Below, in pieces: positions 22,270 through 34,001 of a stretch of DNA of 64,000 nucleotides. Position 1 is the stretch's first letter. Each line of letters begins with the position of its first letter. The notes below the pieces were generated by a model. That model saw only the letters and a list, made by a program, of their open reading frames with translations. It ran no database searches and was not told the DNA's origin. The DNA is from Dromiciops gliroides. Lineage: Eukaryota > Chordata > Mammalia > Microbiotheria > Microbiotheriidae. The DNA lies in contig NC_057866.1 of NCBI RefSeq assembly GCF_019393635.1, positions 6,993,723 to 7,057,722 on the forward strand, read 5' to 3'. A program made the position numbers and the translations under genes.

Positions 22270-23870
22270 GCGAACACATATAATTTTACACACCACAGAA
22301 GGAACCTCCCAAACTGGGTGGGGGGACCCCCACAGGGTTCCTCCGTGAGCTTTCACCTGCCTGGGACCCTGGGGTTTTCAGACACCAGCCATTCCCTCCT
22401 TTCTGCTAGTGGATAAATCTGGAAGACAGAAGAGACTGTAAAGGTCATCTAGCCCCTCCCCTTCTTTTGACAGTTGGGGAAACTGAGCCCCAGGGAGGGG
22501 GAGGGGCCAAGATCTAAACCCGATGTCTTCCCAGCCTGCCCAACCTGAGGTTCCCGTTCCCAGGTCTCTGCCTCTGCCTCTGCCCCCTGAAAACAGCCCT
22601 TCTCAGGTGTGTGTTTGAACAGCCTTCTCCACTACAGACTACAAAAGGATGATGTAATCCAAGGCCTCTAAGAGGGAAATCCTTAGCCTGGGATAGTTTT
22701 CATCCTGCTAGCTGAGACAACAGCAGGTGATCCTTCTAGGCTGGATGTCAGAGAGCCCTGGGTTCTGGAGTCTCTAGCCATTAGACCACACGGCCTCAGA
22801 AAGCGAGAGCCAGGGTCCGACAGAGCTGTGCCTTGGAGGGGTAGACTGAAGGAGGGCAGGCTCAAGGGGAAGTGGAGAGGTGGGGAAGGGTGCCCATGCT
22901 TCCAGAGTCCAGAAGGGAAGTCCAGGCTCTCCTGAACTGTGAGAGGGACATGGCTGGCCCGAGAGAAGTGCCCCCTTCCCACCTGCCATTCCTCCCTTCC
23001 AAGCCATTAAGTGCTGCCACCTCGGTCCCTCCCCCTGCCTTGTAGCCAAGGGGCTGGAATGGGGAGTTTTGGCCACTGGATGCCAGCTGGCACCAGGAAC
23101 CCAGCCCAGCTGTTCTTGGGGCTGGGCCCAGCTAACTGGGTGTGGAGCTGAGGGTGAGAGCAGGGGGGCACCGGCCCTCCTCCAGGGCCTGCCCACCCCT
23201 GACCTAGACCCATGGGTGGTGGCATGGATAGCAAAAGCTGAGGATCCATGCTAGAGCTGGGCAGGGACCTTGAAGGTGGGGAGGGGTTGGAACCACCTGG
23301 AACCGGCTGGAGAGCTGCTTGTTAAACTTTCAGAAACTAGTGAAAAGGACAAGCCTGGGTTTAACAGGTTGTCTAGATTTCAGAAACTGATGGAGGGGAT
23401 GTTGGGGCTGATCTAACCAAAAGGTGTGGGCCGGATGCAGTCCTTTTTTCCAGAGAACTGTTGGCCAATCATTTGCCAGGATCCCCCTGCTCAGAGGTCA
23501 TCTGCTGACCACCCCTGATTTTAAAGAGGGGACTGAAGCTTCCTTGTCTCAGACCATGCAGCAGCCCTGGGGGCTTAGAGAATTCCACAGCCAAGACAGA
23601 CCAGCGCTTCATTAAGGCAGAATTTGGTCTTTCCCAAGCCTAATCCAAGACATTCAGGGGCTGGAGGGGCTCAGGGCAAGGCAAAGGATGCTCCCAAATC
23701 CCAGTCTCTGGGGATACAAGAAGGCAAGCTCCCAGGGCCCATGACTAGGGACCTAGGAGGCCGCCTCCTGGAACCAGGACCCCTCCCTCACCCCTGCTTA
23801 CACCAGGCTCCCTTCTCTCACACCTCAGGGATGCTAGAAAACACTGGCAGAAACCAAGGTGCATACAGGC
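22270..23870. other. Intergenic stretch without recognised gene
   Basis: A MIR-like segment may lie at about 22420-22560 ('aaaggtcatctagcccctcc'). The remainder is G-rich single-copy-looking DNA. Overlapping open frames up to 140 codons (22774-23196, minus) have low-complexity Pro/Ser/Gly-rich translations and are rejected as genes. Confidence 0.4.
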
Positions 23871-23885
23871 AAGAGTGAGGTCTCC

Positions 23886-24031
23886 GGGGCAGCTAGGTGG
23901 CTCAGTGGATAGAGCACCGGCCTTGGAGTCAGGAGTACCTGAATTCAAATCCGGCCTCAGACACTAAACACTTACTAGCTGTGTGACCCTGGTCAAGTCA
24001 CTTAACCCCAATTGCCTCACTAAAAAAAAAA
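23886..24031 (+). mobile_element. Marsupial SINE
   Basis: Full copy with A-tail, flanked by the perfect 15-base duplication aagagtgaggtctcc at 23871-23885 and 24032-24046. Confidence 0.96.
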
Positions 24032-24426
24032 AAGAGTGAGGTCTCCATCAGGGCATGTCTGGCTGTTTTCCCCCACGCAGTAGCTGGCAGGCAGGCTTCC
24101 GGGCACAGCCATGGGGTACCTGCTGGAGATGTCTTCAACTCCAAAATGCCAAATGTGAAGGGTTCTAGTGAAAGAGCAGACAAGGGATGATGGGGAGAAG
24201 GCTGTCTTCTAGAGTAGAAACAGCATGGCCCACAACATCAGGGCAGGGCTTCCACATGTCTGTAAGCTGAAGCCCTGGGGAGGATCACTGGACTGGGCAC
24301 CGCTCGAATTTGGCCCTGAGAACCTCCACACAGCAAGGATCTTTCCAGCTCATCTCGCCTGCCAAGCAGAATCAACTCTCCTAGAGAAAGAGACTCAGAG
24401 CTGACTTTCCTTTACAAAGATGGCCA

Positions 24427-24790
24427 GGGGCAGCTAGGTGGCGCAGTGGTTAGAGCACCGGCCCTGGAGTCAGGAGGACCTGAGTTCAAATCTGGCCTCA
24501 GACACTAAACACTTACTAGCTGTGTGACCCTGGACAAGTCACTCAATGTCCTGCAAATAAATAAGAAAGAAAGAAAGAATAGCTCAGATGTCACCTCCAA
24601 TATATTGGGCCTTTCCTCTCCCCTTAAAAAAAGGGGGGGGGGAGGTGGCTAGGTGGTGCAGTGGATAGAGCATGGGCCCTGAAGTCAGGAGTACCTGAGT
24701 TCAAATCTGGCCTCAGAAACTTAACACTTACTAGCTGCGTGACCCTGGGCAAGTCACTTAACCCCAACTGCCTCACTAAAACAAAACAAA
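24427..24790 (+). mobile_element. Composite SINE-spacer-SINE, copy 1
   Basis: The first SINE (24428-24540) loses its usual tail at 'caagtc' and runs into a 92-base spacer (24541-24632: actcaatgtcctgc…). A G-run and a second SINE (about 24638-24790) with an A-rich tail follow. The whole block is flanked by one perfect 13-base duplication, acaaagatggcca, at 24414-24426 and 24791-24803. It therefore seems to have been inserted as one unit. The spacer and second SINE recur at 25409-25650. Confidence 0.8.
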
Positions 24791-25293
24791 ACAAAGATGG
24801 CCAAGTAGAACTTGAGAGGATGCCCATCCACTGGGGAATGGCTGGACAAACTATGGTAGATGGAGGTGCTATAAGAAACGATGAGCAGGCAGAGTTCAGA
24901 GAAACCTGGGAAGACTTAGAGCAGAACCAGGAGAACATTATACACAGGAACGGCAACACTGTGTGGTGACCAACGGAATATACTTGTCACTTCTCAGTGG
25001 TGCAATGACCCGAGACAAATGCAAAGAACTCATGATGGAAAACGCTCTCCATGTCCCCAGAAAGAACAGATGGATTCTGAATGCAGAACAAAGCTGACTT
25101 TTTTCACTTACTTTATCCTTTGTCATGGTTTTTTCCCCTTTTGATCTGTTTCTTCTTTTGCAACTGTGATTAATATGGAAATATGTTTTACACAATGTAT
25201 AACCTATATCAAAATGCCTACCATTTTAGGAAGAGGGGAAGGGGGAAGGGAGAAAAATTTGGAAGTCGAAATCTTGTAAAAATGAATGCTAAA
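24791..25293 (+). mobile_element. L1 LINE 3' end fragment
   Basis: After the target duplication, 'gaggatgcccatccactggg', 'agaaacctgggaagacttag', 'gatggaaaacgctctccatg' and the T-rich 3' block identify an L1 3' end. A second composite SINE follows at its 3' edge; 'aacatactattaaaa' at about 25677, beyond that composite, looks like the remaining L1 terminus. Confidence 0.8.
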
Positions 25294-25665
25294 GGGGGCA
25301 CCTAGGTGGCGCAGTGGATAAAGCACCAGCCCTGGATTCAGGAGGACCTGAGTTCAAATCCAGCCTCAGACACTTGACACTTACTAGCTGTGTGACCCTG
25401 GGCAAGTCACTCAATGTCCTGCAAATAAATAAGAAAGAAAGAAAGAATAGCTCAGATGTCACCTCCAATATATTGGGCCTTTCCTCTCCCCTTAAAAAAA
25501 GGGGGGGCAGCTAGGTGGTGCAGTGGATAGAGCACGGGCCCTGGAGTCAGGAGTACCTGAATTCAAATCTGGCCTCAGACACTTGACACTTTACTAGCTG
25601 TGTGACCCTGGGCAAGTCACTTAACCCCAATTGCCTCACCAGAAAAAAGAGAGAGAGAGAGAGAA
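25294..25665 (+). mobile_element. Composite SINE-spacer-SINE, copy 2
   Basis: The same architecture as copy 1: first SINE (25294-25408), a spacer at 25409-25500 identical over 92 bases to 24541-24632, and a second SINE (25504-25640) with a GA-rich tail. The first SINEs of the two copies differ at several diagnostic positions (for example ctaaacactt versus cttgacactt), while spacer and second SINE are nearly the same. No clear target duplication was found for this copy. Confidence 0.8.
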
Positions 25666-26045
25666 AAGAAAAAAATAACATACTATTAAAAAAAACAGAT
25701 AGCCAAGGGCCCTCTTGGGGTGATCTCCCTTGAACCCCACAGCTCACCAGTCTAGGGGCAGTTACCACATGCGTCAGCGTCCTCACTTGACTGATGGGGA
25801 ACTAGGGCTTATAGAGTCAATGGTAAGATTTCCAACCACAGCTTCCTGCCCTACTGCCTCTCAAAACAATGCATCACACGTTAAGTATTTAGTAAGCACC
25901 TACTGTGTACCACTCTACTAGACAAGGGAGACAGGAGCACAAAAAATGAAACGATCCCTGCTGTCCAGAAGTGGACAGTCCAATGGGGAGGGGTGGTAGC
26001 AAGGATATTAGAGAACGCAAGCTACAGCACAAATATGTAATAGAG

Positions 26046-26290
26046 ACAGGACCACCAGGTGGCGCCATAGTGCATAGAGCCAGGGCCCTGGAGTCAGTAA
26101 AACCAGAGCCCGAATCTGGCCTCTGACTCTTCCTAGCTGGGTGACTCCGGGCAAGTCACTTCACCCTGTTGGCCTCAGTTTCATCTGTAAAACGGGCTGG
26201 AAATAGAAATGACAAACCGCTCCAGGATCTCTGCCAATAAAACCCCAAAGGGGGTCACAGAGAGTCGGACACGACTGAACCACCACAAAG
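26046..26290 (+). mobile_element. Long SINE form with RTE-like tail
   Basis: Head 'gaccaccaggtggcgccata', body, 'ctgtaaaacgggctggaaat' and terminal 'gagagtcggacacgactgaa', an RTE/BovB-like 3' end. The head contains a CTCF-like CCACCAGGTGGCGCC. Confidence 0.8.
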
Positions 26291-26299
26291 AGACCTGGT

Positions 26300-26540
26300 T
26301 GTTCGGGGGTCAGGGCACCAGCAGCACTTGGGGGTGGCGGGGGATAAGGAAAGGCTTCATGCAGGAGACGACACAGGAACTTCATCTTAAAGGAAAAACA
26401 GGGCTCAGAGGCAGAGGAGGGGAGCATGGGGGGACAGCCAGCGCAAGGGCATCAGAACAGAGAGGAGGCTGGATCACGCAGGGACGGAGGGGGAGCGATG
26501 TCCGAGGAGTAGAGGCCTTTGGACGCTGAGTGGGGGCTTG
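26300..26540 (+). repeat. Piece of the unassigned old repeat family
   Basis: 'ggaaaggcttcatgcaggag' and 'ggggggacagccagcgcaag' match the phrase order of 16560-16720. Diverged. Confidence 0.5.
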
Positions 26541-26544
26541 GTCT

Positions 26545-27240
26545 GGTCCTAAAGGCGACAAGAAGCGGCTAGAGTTGGCTGGACAATCACCTGATCGCGC
26601 GCAGGTAGACAGACCTAAGGAAGCTCCTTTGGCGGCAGCGTGGGGTAGCCTGGAGTGGGGAGACCCGTCCGAGGGTCCAGTGAGAGGGGAGGAGCGACCC
26701 CGCCCCCTGCTCTTCTGGACCGGGCGGTCCTCTGTTGGATACTGGGGAGATCGGAGACCTCTGTGCTTCTGCCCAAAGAACCCCGTCTAGAATCCTCATT
26801 CCTAGCGGAGTGGTGGGAAGTCAGGGGCTCTAATCCGTCAAGTCTATGCATTGTCCATCTGTGGGTCAGGTGAGATGAAGTGCGAGCAGGAGGAGGAATT
26901 GTAGAGCCGGAACACGAGGGGCTGAGGCCTGACTTGCAAACCAAACCACAATGGAGAGCCGAATATTTGGAGAGATTGTTTCTTTTACTTTTTCCACCAT
27001 GACCTCTCCGGCAGGATGCCTGAACTTTGGCTTCAGGTTCTGCTGCTGGTGTGTTGTGTGACCTTGGGCAACTTACTCACCCTCTCTGGGCCTGGGCAAA
27101 ATGAGAGGATTGGACAAGAGTCTCGTGCTGGAAAGGGGGCGGGGTGTGAGCCCGAAGATCTGGGCCTGAATCCCCACCGTGCTCCTCAGCCCCAGAGTGA
27201 CCTTGGGAGAATCTCTTCACTCCTCTGAGCCGTTGAGCCG
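26545..27240. other. Intergenic, GC-richer stretch with a SINE-like fragment
   Basis: 26580-26800 is locally GC-rich with scattered CpG. About 27040-27220 carries two weak tRNA-SINE-like phrases ('gtgtgaccttgggcaactta', 'gagtgaccttgggagaatct'). No credible coding region. Confidence 0.4.
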
Positions 27241-27244
27241 TTAC

Positions 27245-28310
27245 TGTGCACAGTGATGTCCCAACTCTTCTCACTTCACTTTGCATCGGTGCATACAGAT
27301 CTTGCCATGTATTTCTAAAACCACCCCCCTCATCATTTCCCACAGCACAATTGTACTCCATCACGATCATGTGCCACAACTTATTCAGCCATTCTCCAAT
27401 GAATGCACATCCCCTCCATTTCCAATTTTTTGCCAGCACAAAGAGCTGCTAGACATATTTTTATGCATGTAAGTCCTTTGCCTTTTTCTCTGATCTCTTT
27501 GGGACACAGACCTAATAGCGGTATTGCTCCGTCAAAGGGTATGCACAGTCCCATAGCCCTTTGGGCAGAGTTCTAAATGCTCTCCAGAATGGATGAATAG
27601 TGCATTGGTGTCTCTTTTTCCACATCCCTCCCAACATTTGTCATTCTTTTTCTGTCATATTAGTGAATCTGATAGGTATGAAGTGGCACCTCGGAGTTGT
27701 TTTAGTTGGCATTTCTCTAATCCACAGATTGAAAGCATTTTATATGACTATAGATAGCTTTGTTTTCTACTTTTGAAAACTGACCGTTCACATCCTTTGA
27801 CCACTTATCAATTGGCAAATATTTGTATTCTTATAAATTTGACTCAGTTCTCTGTATATTTAAGAAATGAGACTTTCTCAGAGAAACTTCTTGTAAAAGT
27901 CCTCCCCCTCCCCAATTTTCTGCTTTCCTTCTAATCTTGGTTACATTGGTTCTCTTCGTGTACAAACTCTTTAATCCGGTATCATCAAAATGATCCATTT
28001 TACATCCTGTAATGCTTTCTGTCTCCCCTTTGGTAATAACTTCTTACCCTGTCCATAGATCTGACAGAGAAAATATTCCATGTTCCCCGTGTTGGCTTAT
28101 GAGATCACCCTTGATGTTTATGTCATGTACTCATGTTGACCTTACGATATAGAGCACAAGATGTTGGTCTACACCTTGCTTCTACTAAACTGCCTTCTGG
28201 TTCTCCCAGCAATTTTGGTCAAATAGTGATTTCTTCCCCCAAATCTTGGATCTTTGGGTTTATCAAACACTAGATGACTATGTTTCCATTGTCTTTAGAA
28301 TAACATAGAA
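27245..28310 (-). mobile_element. L1 LINE 3' end fragment
   Basis: Reverse complement of the L1 3' region: 'cagccattctccaatgaatg', 'gtcaaagggtatgcacagtc', 'tctgataggtatgaagtggc', 'ggcatttctctaatccacag'. The T-rich 3' terminus is not obvious at its low-coordinate edge. ORF2 is not intact. Confidence 0.88.
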
Positions 28311-28780
28311 GCTCCTCTGTTTGCCATTCACCGTCCCATCATTGGACCTCACCTTATCTTTTGGGGCTGTGGTCCCATTGTTACCTCCTGTGACTTCCAG
28401 CCCGACCACACCTGTCCATCCATCTACTGTGACTCTCATCTATATCCTCCCAAGTGTTCATCCCAGGAGCCCACCCAACATCCTGGAAGCCATACTTGCT
28501 TTTCTCTGACACCATGAGGCACCAGGGAGCCCTGTGACTGGGCACCTTCATGCCCCCTTCATGCCCATCACCAGCCCATCTCTTCTCGTCACACAGTTCC
28601 TGGTTAACACCCTTTACTCCTGTTGATCTTCAGACTTTCTTATATTGCATCTGCTCATACCCACTGGGAACCTCTCCATTGTCCTCTGTGTGGATGCTCC
28701 CCTCTAATTCTCTAGAAGCAAAGAGGTTTCCCTGCTATAGAGCAACATGGGCAAAATATTTGTATTAAAAATGATCTTTT

Positions 28781-28920
28781 GGGGGCAGCTAGGTGGCGCA
28801 GTGGATAGAGCACCGGCCCTGGATTCAGGAGGACCTGAGTTCAAATCCGACCTCAGACACTTGACATTTACTAGCTGTGTGACCCCGGGCAAGTCACTTA
28901 ACCCCCATTGCCCTGCAAAA
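28781..28920 (+). mobile_element. Marsupial SINE
   Basis: Full head, body and tail 'cccccattgccctgcaaaac'. A clear target duplication was not identified. Confidence 0.9.
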
Positions 28921-29162
28921 CCGGATTTGCCTTTGGTAGCCCTCACTCTCTGCTTGCAAATAACTCAACCATTTGTTGACAAAAGCACTATCTGGGCTCT
29001 TTCAATTAATTTGAATCAGTTTGACTTCAGGATGAAATTATCATAGCCAGTGTCTATGTCATGTCTGTTGTCCATTTCTCATTTTCAAGAACTTGCTTAT
29101 ATAATTCTAGGTTAAATGCTAATTATACATAATGAATATTTTCTCATTACTGTTCTCTCCTT

Positions 29163-29304
29163 TTTTTTTTGTGGGGCAATGGGGGTTAAGTGACCTGCCC
29201 AGGGTCACACAGCTAGTAAGCGTCAAGTGTCTGAGGTCAGATTTGAATTCAGGTACTCCTGAATCCAGGGCCCGTGCTTTATCCACTGCGCCACCTAGCC
29301 ACCC
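29163..29304 (-). mobile_element. Marsupial SINE
   Basis: Reverse-oriented copy flanked by the perfect 13-base repeat ctgttctctcctt at 29150-29162 and 29305-29317. Confidence 0.95.
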
Positions 29305-29512
29305 CTGTTCTCTCCTTCTTAATCTTAAATTCTTAACTCTAGTGAGTCAAGGACCTGACTATGCACAGGCAGCTGACCCAGAAATAACTGGTAATTTGGT
29401 TTCAAGCAGGAATCCGTAATCTATTTTTGTGCTCTTGACTCCTTTGGCAGGTAGTCTGCCAAAGCCTATGGATGCCTTCTCAGGATGTTTTTATTATCTA
29501 TATACCTATTTA

Positions 29513-29622
29513 TTTATTTGTTCATTCATCTATCTGTTTGCTTATTTATTTGTTCATCCATCCATCCATCTATCCATCTATCCATCTATCCATCTATCTA
29601 TCTATCTATTTATTTATTTTGA
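29513..29622. repeat. (TATC)n/(TTAT)n microsatellite
   Basis: Imperfect tetranucleotide tract of TTTA, TTCA, CATC and TATC units. It abuts the tail side of the reverse SINE at 29620-29715 and may have grown from that SINE's poly-A tail. Confidence 0.9.
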
Positions 29623-29715
29623 GGCAAAAAGTGACTCGCCCAGGGCCAGATTTGAACTCAGGTCCTCCTGACTCCAGGGCCAGTGCTCTATCCACTGTGC
29701 TACCTAGCTGCCCCT
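29620..29715 (-). mobile_element. Partial marsupial SINE
   Basis: Reverse-oriented, shortened copy: 'gtgactcgcccagggccaga', 'gaactcaggtcctcctgact' and 'gctacctagctgcccc'. The middle 'acacagctagtaag' block is missing. Confidence 0.85.
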
Positions 29716-29799
29716 CAGGATAATGTTTTAAAATACCTAAAATAAAACATAGAGGATTACAAAGAGAACCAGATGTATTAAAAGACAGTTCTAATTTTT

Positions 29800-30030
29800 T
29801 TTAACTGTTATAAAGAGCCGACTGTATGCCAAGCACTTCACACTATCTCATGTGATCCTCACAACAATCCTGGGAGGGAGGGAGGTGCTATTATCATCCC
29901 CATTTTACAGATGGGAAAGTGAGAAAAATAGAGGGTAAGTGACTTGTCTAGAGTCACACAATTAATAAGTGGCTGAGACCAGATTTGAACTCAGGTCTCC
30001 TTGATTCCAGGCTCAGCACTCTGCCTTTAC
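29800..30030 (+). mobile_element. MIR/CORE-SINE-like element
   Basis: 'cactatctcatgtgatcctc', 'ccccattttacagatgggaa', 'gtcacacaattaataagtgg' and 'gaactcaggtctccttgatt' follow the order of an ancient MIR-type element. Confidence 0.7.
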
Positions 30031-30049
30031 TTTCATGAGGAGATTTTTG

Positions 30050-30905
30050 CAAACACTGGCCATTAGCACTGCAGCAAGTGAGGAACCAATGCCCCATGGG
30101 ATGAGATTCCTTACAGCTTTGGGGCACATGGGAAACCCACTCCTTTCTTTGCCCTCCCGGGAGCACCCAAGCATTCACCGAGCTGTAACATCCTTCTTCC
30201 TCCTGATTTCATCTATAGCAAGAATATCCAGATTACTACCATGTGGCTTCTATACTGGACATTCAATGAGGATCTCCCCCTTCCAAGGGCCAGCTGTCAT
30301 TGTGAGGTGTGTGGAAGGACTAAGAACTGTGGGATTCTCTGTACCTTTTCCTCGTCCTCTGCCCACTTGTCTATCGAGGAAGTGGGGGCAACTACTCAGG
30401 CCTGGTGCCATTTTATAATGTTATGTTTAGCAAGTTACTAGGCCAATGAACTTTCACCACCAGGTGGTCAGCCTGTTGGAGATGGTTTCTGGCTAAACAA
30501 AAGTTCGTTGAGTTAAATTGTAGATAGAATCCAGACTGCTTACTACCTGTACAATGCTGGGCACGTCCCACCACCTCCTGAGGCCTCAGCTTCCTTCCCT
30601 GTGAAACAATGGGGTTGGACTGTCTAATCTCTAAGGGTGGGGATTGAAAAGAGTAAGGTGGGCTTGATGGAAGGGCCATTTCTCAAGCCAACAATGCTAT
30701 CCCAAAGCTTAGTGGGTGGCCTTGGGAAGTGCATGGCTCCCCTCAGTCAAGGTCTGCCAGCCAGGGCTGGCTGACACAGGCTTGGGTATGACATCCCAAG
30801 GTTCCAGTTCAGGTCTGGGTTGAACTAGGTGGCCTCTGAGGTCCCTTATGCTTCTCCCCCTTTATGTCCTACCCCACCCTTCACCCCAGTGGTTCTGTGG
30901 CTCAG
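30050..30905. other. Intergenic stretch without recognised gene
   Basis: Single-copy-looking DNA about 1-2 kb beyond the LRP5 3' end. Open frames up to 127 codons lack any domain. Confidence 0.4.
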
Positions 30906-30909
30906 TTAG

Positions 30910-31168
30910 CCTCTAGCTAGGTGGTGCAATGGATAGAGTGCTGAGCCTGGAGTCAGGACAACTCATCTTCCTGAATTCAGATCCGGGCCTCAGACACTTA
31001 CCAGCTGTGTGACCCTGGGCAAGTCACTTTACTCTGCTTGCCTCAGTCTCCTCACCTGTAAAATGAGCTGGAGAAGGAGATGGCAAACCCCTCCTCCGAT
31101 ATCTTTGCCAAGAAACCCGAATGGAGTCCTGAAGAGTTGGATGTGGCTGAAAAATGACTAAACATGAC
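30910..31168 (+). mobile_element. Long SINE form with RTE-like tail
   Basis: 'ctagctaggtggtgcaatgg' head, 'gtgaccctgggcaagtcact', 'ggagaaggagatggcaaacc', and terminal 'agagttggatgtggctgaaa', the RTE-like 3' end. Confidence 0.82.
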
Positions 31169-31169
31169 G

Positions 31170-31848
31170 ATGAGAAGACTTCCTTGGACTCCACCAAGGC
31201 TAAGGCCACCACACTCAACCTAGAAGTGCTGAAAAATGGAGATTTCCAGTAGATTCGAATTATGGATAAAATAAATTCATTCAAATATTCTGACCACAGC
31301 ATCTTGGCACACCTGCTCTGCGGAAAGGAGTCTATATCATATTCTCCCTCCATCTCTGTAATTGTGGTGGGGCACCTTCAACAGTCCACTTCTCAGAAAT
31401 GAAGGTCAGTTGTTCAATCATCAATTGAGTATTGATTATCAAATCATCAGTCAATTCAAGATCAATTGTTAGAGCTAAAGGGCATTGATTAAGGAAACAT
31501 TGGAACATCGAAGAAAACACTTCCTGACAACCAAATGCCTCAGGGAGGTGGTAAGACACCCCACCTCCTCTTATTTGGGGCCTTCCAGCTGAGGCTGCTG
31601 TAGAGGAATTTTTGGTCAGGTGCCTCTGGAGGCCCTTAGTGCTCTAAGAGTCTGTGAATTCATTAATATCGACCCTAAGGAACATACATCCCACAAGCCA
31701 GTGGGATCCTTTGGTTCGGCCAACAAAGGCAGACTGGAACAAGCAGATGACTCAGACCCCTCCATGTCTCAGGATACACACACGCCCACAGGCACGCCAG
31801 CCTGAGGCTCTGAACCCAAGTCAAGTAGAGCACAGAAAGAAAGGGAAT
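31170..31848. other. Immediate downstream flank of LRP5
   Basis: No gene or strong repeat seen between the RTE-tailed SINE and the inferred LRP5 poly(A) site. Confidence 0.4.
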
Positions 31849-31849
31849 T

Positions 31850-32059
31850 CAGTTAAAAAATTAAATTTATAAATATTTTTCCACTGTACAAAGTTTTCAC
31901 AGCCCTGCCCACCCTGGTATTATTCACATTTTTTGTGTTTTAAAATCCCAAACATATTTATTTATTTTTTAAAATCATAAAATATATTTTTTCTTTGTTC
32001 ATATTTAAAAATATTTACAGGGGGAGGGGGAGAAGCAGGCCCAGGTGATGGGGCCGAGG
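31850..32059 (-). other. LRP5: LRP5 3'UTR with polyadenylation region
   Basis: Downstream of the stop the minus strand is AT-rich. Overlapping AATAAA hexamers lie at 31957-31966, and further on comes 'actttgtacagtggaaaaat' followed by 'atttataaa'. From memory the human LRP5 3'UTR has the same sequence order, ending shortly after this segment, so the transcript probably ends near 31850. The exact cleavage site is not shown by the sequence. Confidence 0.7.
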
Positions 32060-32350
<291 letters not shown>

Positions 32351-33564
32351 TTAGTGCCAGGAGGCCAGCGTCCACTTGTCCAGGAGACGAGGCAGTCCCC
32401 AGGGGCCTTGAGCCGGGGCAGTTGGTCTGCCTAGGCCGGTTCTGGACCCTGGGGGATATAAGTATGAAGAAAGCCTGGAGACCTGCAGTCCAAAGATCCA
32501 GGGGCAACCCCTGCTCAGCCTCCCCTGGCCAGCTGCAGGCACTATCGCTACATGAGACTCAGTTTCCTCTTCTGTAAAGTGGGGATATTTCTACTTATAG
32601 ACACTTAACTCACAAAGTTGCCAGGAGTGCTTTATGGAACTTAAAGCACTGTAGAAATATGAGTGATCTGGGTTCGAATCCTACATTTGACAGTCATGAT
32701 CCACATGATTGGGCAAATCACATCATCTCCTCTGTACAATGAAGGTAGCTCCCTCCTGGTCTAGACCACCATCACCATTATTAAGTGGCAGCCAATTATT
32801 ATTGCTATTAATAAGCTCCAGGGCTTCCTGGGGAGGAAGGTCCCTTCTCTTTACCCAGTTCCTCAGAGCCTGGGGTCTTGTCCAGCTCTCTCCAGTGTTC
32901 CCTAGGAGCTCCTGGTATCCGGGCTGAATTCCCGAGCCTACCATCCTGCAGAGGCTGTTCCCAGCATCAACCACCAGGGAGCACAAGACCTCTGCACTGG
33001 ACAGCTCCCTGGTTGGCAATCCTGGAGATTCTAGGAGATCCCTGGAAGCCCTGCCAAAACCCCCCTCCCCCGTTCCCTCACCAGGCCTTTGGGGCAGGCT
33101 TGGGAGAATGCTCCTGTTCCTGCTAGGGACTGTTTGGGGATATGGGGCAGGAAGCCACGCCTGCCCCTGGCACATCCTACGTGTTAGATGGGAATCAATT
33201 CAATCCTATGGAAGAAGGTTATGACATCATGGTGTAAGACAGACCCTGCAGGCTGAGGCCCTGGGTTTAAATCTGGCCCCTGAGGCTCGTGCTAGTTGTA
33301 CGCGGGGTCCTGAACAAGGCACTTAAAACTCCCTGGGCCTCAGTTTCCTCAGATGTCCTCTGAGGTCCTATCCAGCCCCAAATCTATGGTCCTATGAAAC
33401 CAATCACCTGATCTGAGGATTCACCCATGAACTAGGAACCAGAGACCCAGGTTTCCGGCCCACGGCCATCATTAGCTTGCTGAGTGGCCTTGAGCAAATC
33501 AACGGTCCCGTTTTCCTCCTGTGACACAGGGGCTGCAGCTCCACGATGGAGGAAGACTACGCAC

Positions 33565-33662
33565 CTGTATGATCTCGCGGTCGAAGGAATGTTTGAAGAG
33601 TAGAACATCTCCGTGTTGTACAAGGAGCGGTCAGTAGCGGGAGAAGGAGGTGGGTTCAGGAT
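33565..33662 (-). CDS. LRP5: LRP5 exon 22, cytoplasmic tail with first PPPSP motif
   Basis: 98 bases, the human size. Reads [18 protein letters not shown]…[18 protein letters not shown] is the first and functionally most potent PPPSP motif of the LRP5/6 tail. Donor GTGCGT lies just below 33565 and the acceptor CAG just above 33662. The exon starts at a codon boundary and ends two bases into an arginine codon. Confidence 0.97.
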
Positions 33663-33980
33663 CTGGGGAGAGAAAGGACAAGGGGCTCAGCATCTTACAT
33701 GCTAGTTCTCACTCCCTGTGGTCGGGCACCACCGCCTCTTGCTGTAGGTCACCAGAATTCCAGGAGGGTTGCACAGAAGGCGCTAAGCCGCCAGTCACAC
33801 AGGGACTGCCAGGCCGTGTGCCATCCCTAGAGATGGAAGGCTGAGCTCCCCAAGTCTGTCAGTAAGAGTCATCAGTGGGAAAAGCCATCCTCAGAAGTGA
33901 TCGCAACCCACAACCCAACCATAATTTAGAATTCTAGATTCAGAGTTCAACTTGTCCAGGGCTTCTTCAGTGAACTTGAC

Positions 33981-34001
33981 GGGGGGGGGGGGGGGGGGGG
34001 G
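33981..34001. repeat. Run of 21 G (plus strand)
   Basis: Uninterrupted poly-G tract in LRP5 intron 21, poly-C on the transcribed-sense strand of LRP5. Its length may be a sequencing estimate. Confidence 0.9.

Noticed and set aside
24541-25500. A simple tandem duplication to explain the two SINE composites
   Set aside because: The first SINEs differ at several diagnostic sites, the L1 between them is single, and the first block has its own 13-base target duplication around the whole unit. Not fully excluded (see finding).
29472-29671. Tyr/Ile/Leu-rich open frames that look like membrane peptides
   Set aside because: Produced by the TATC/TTTA microsatellite.
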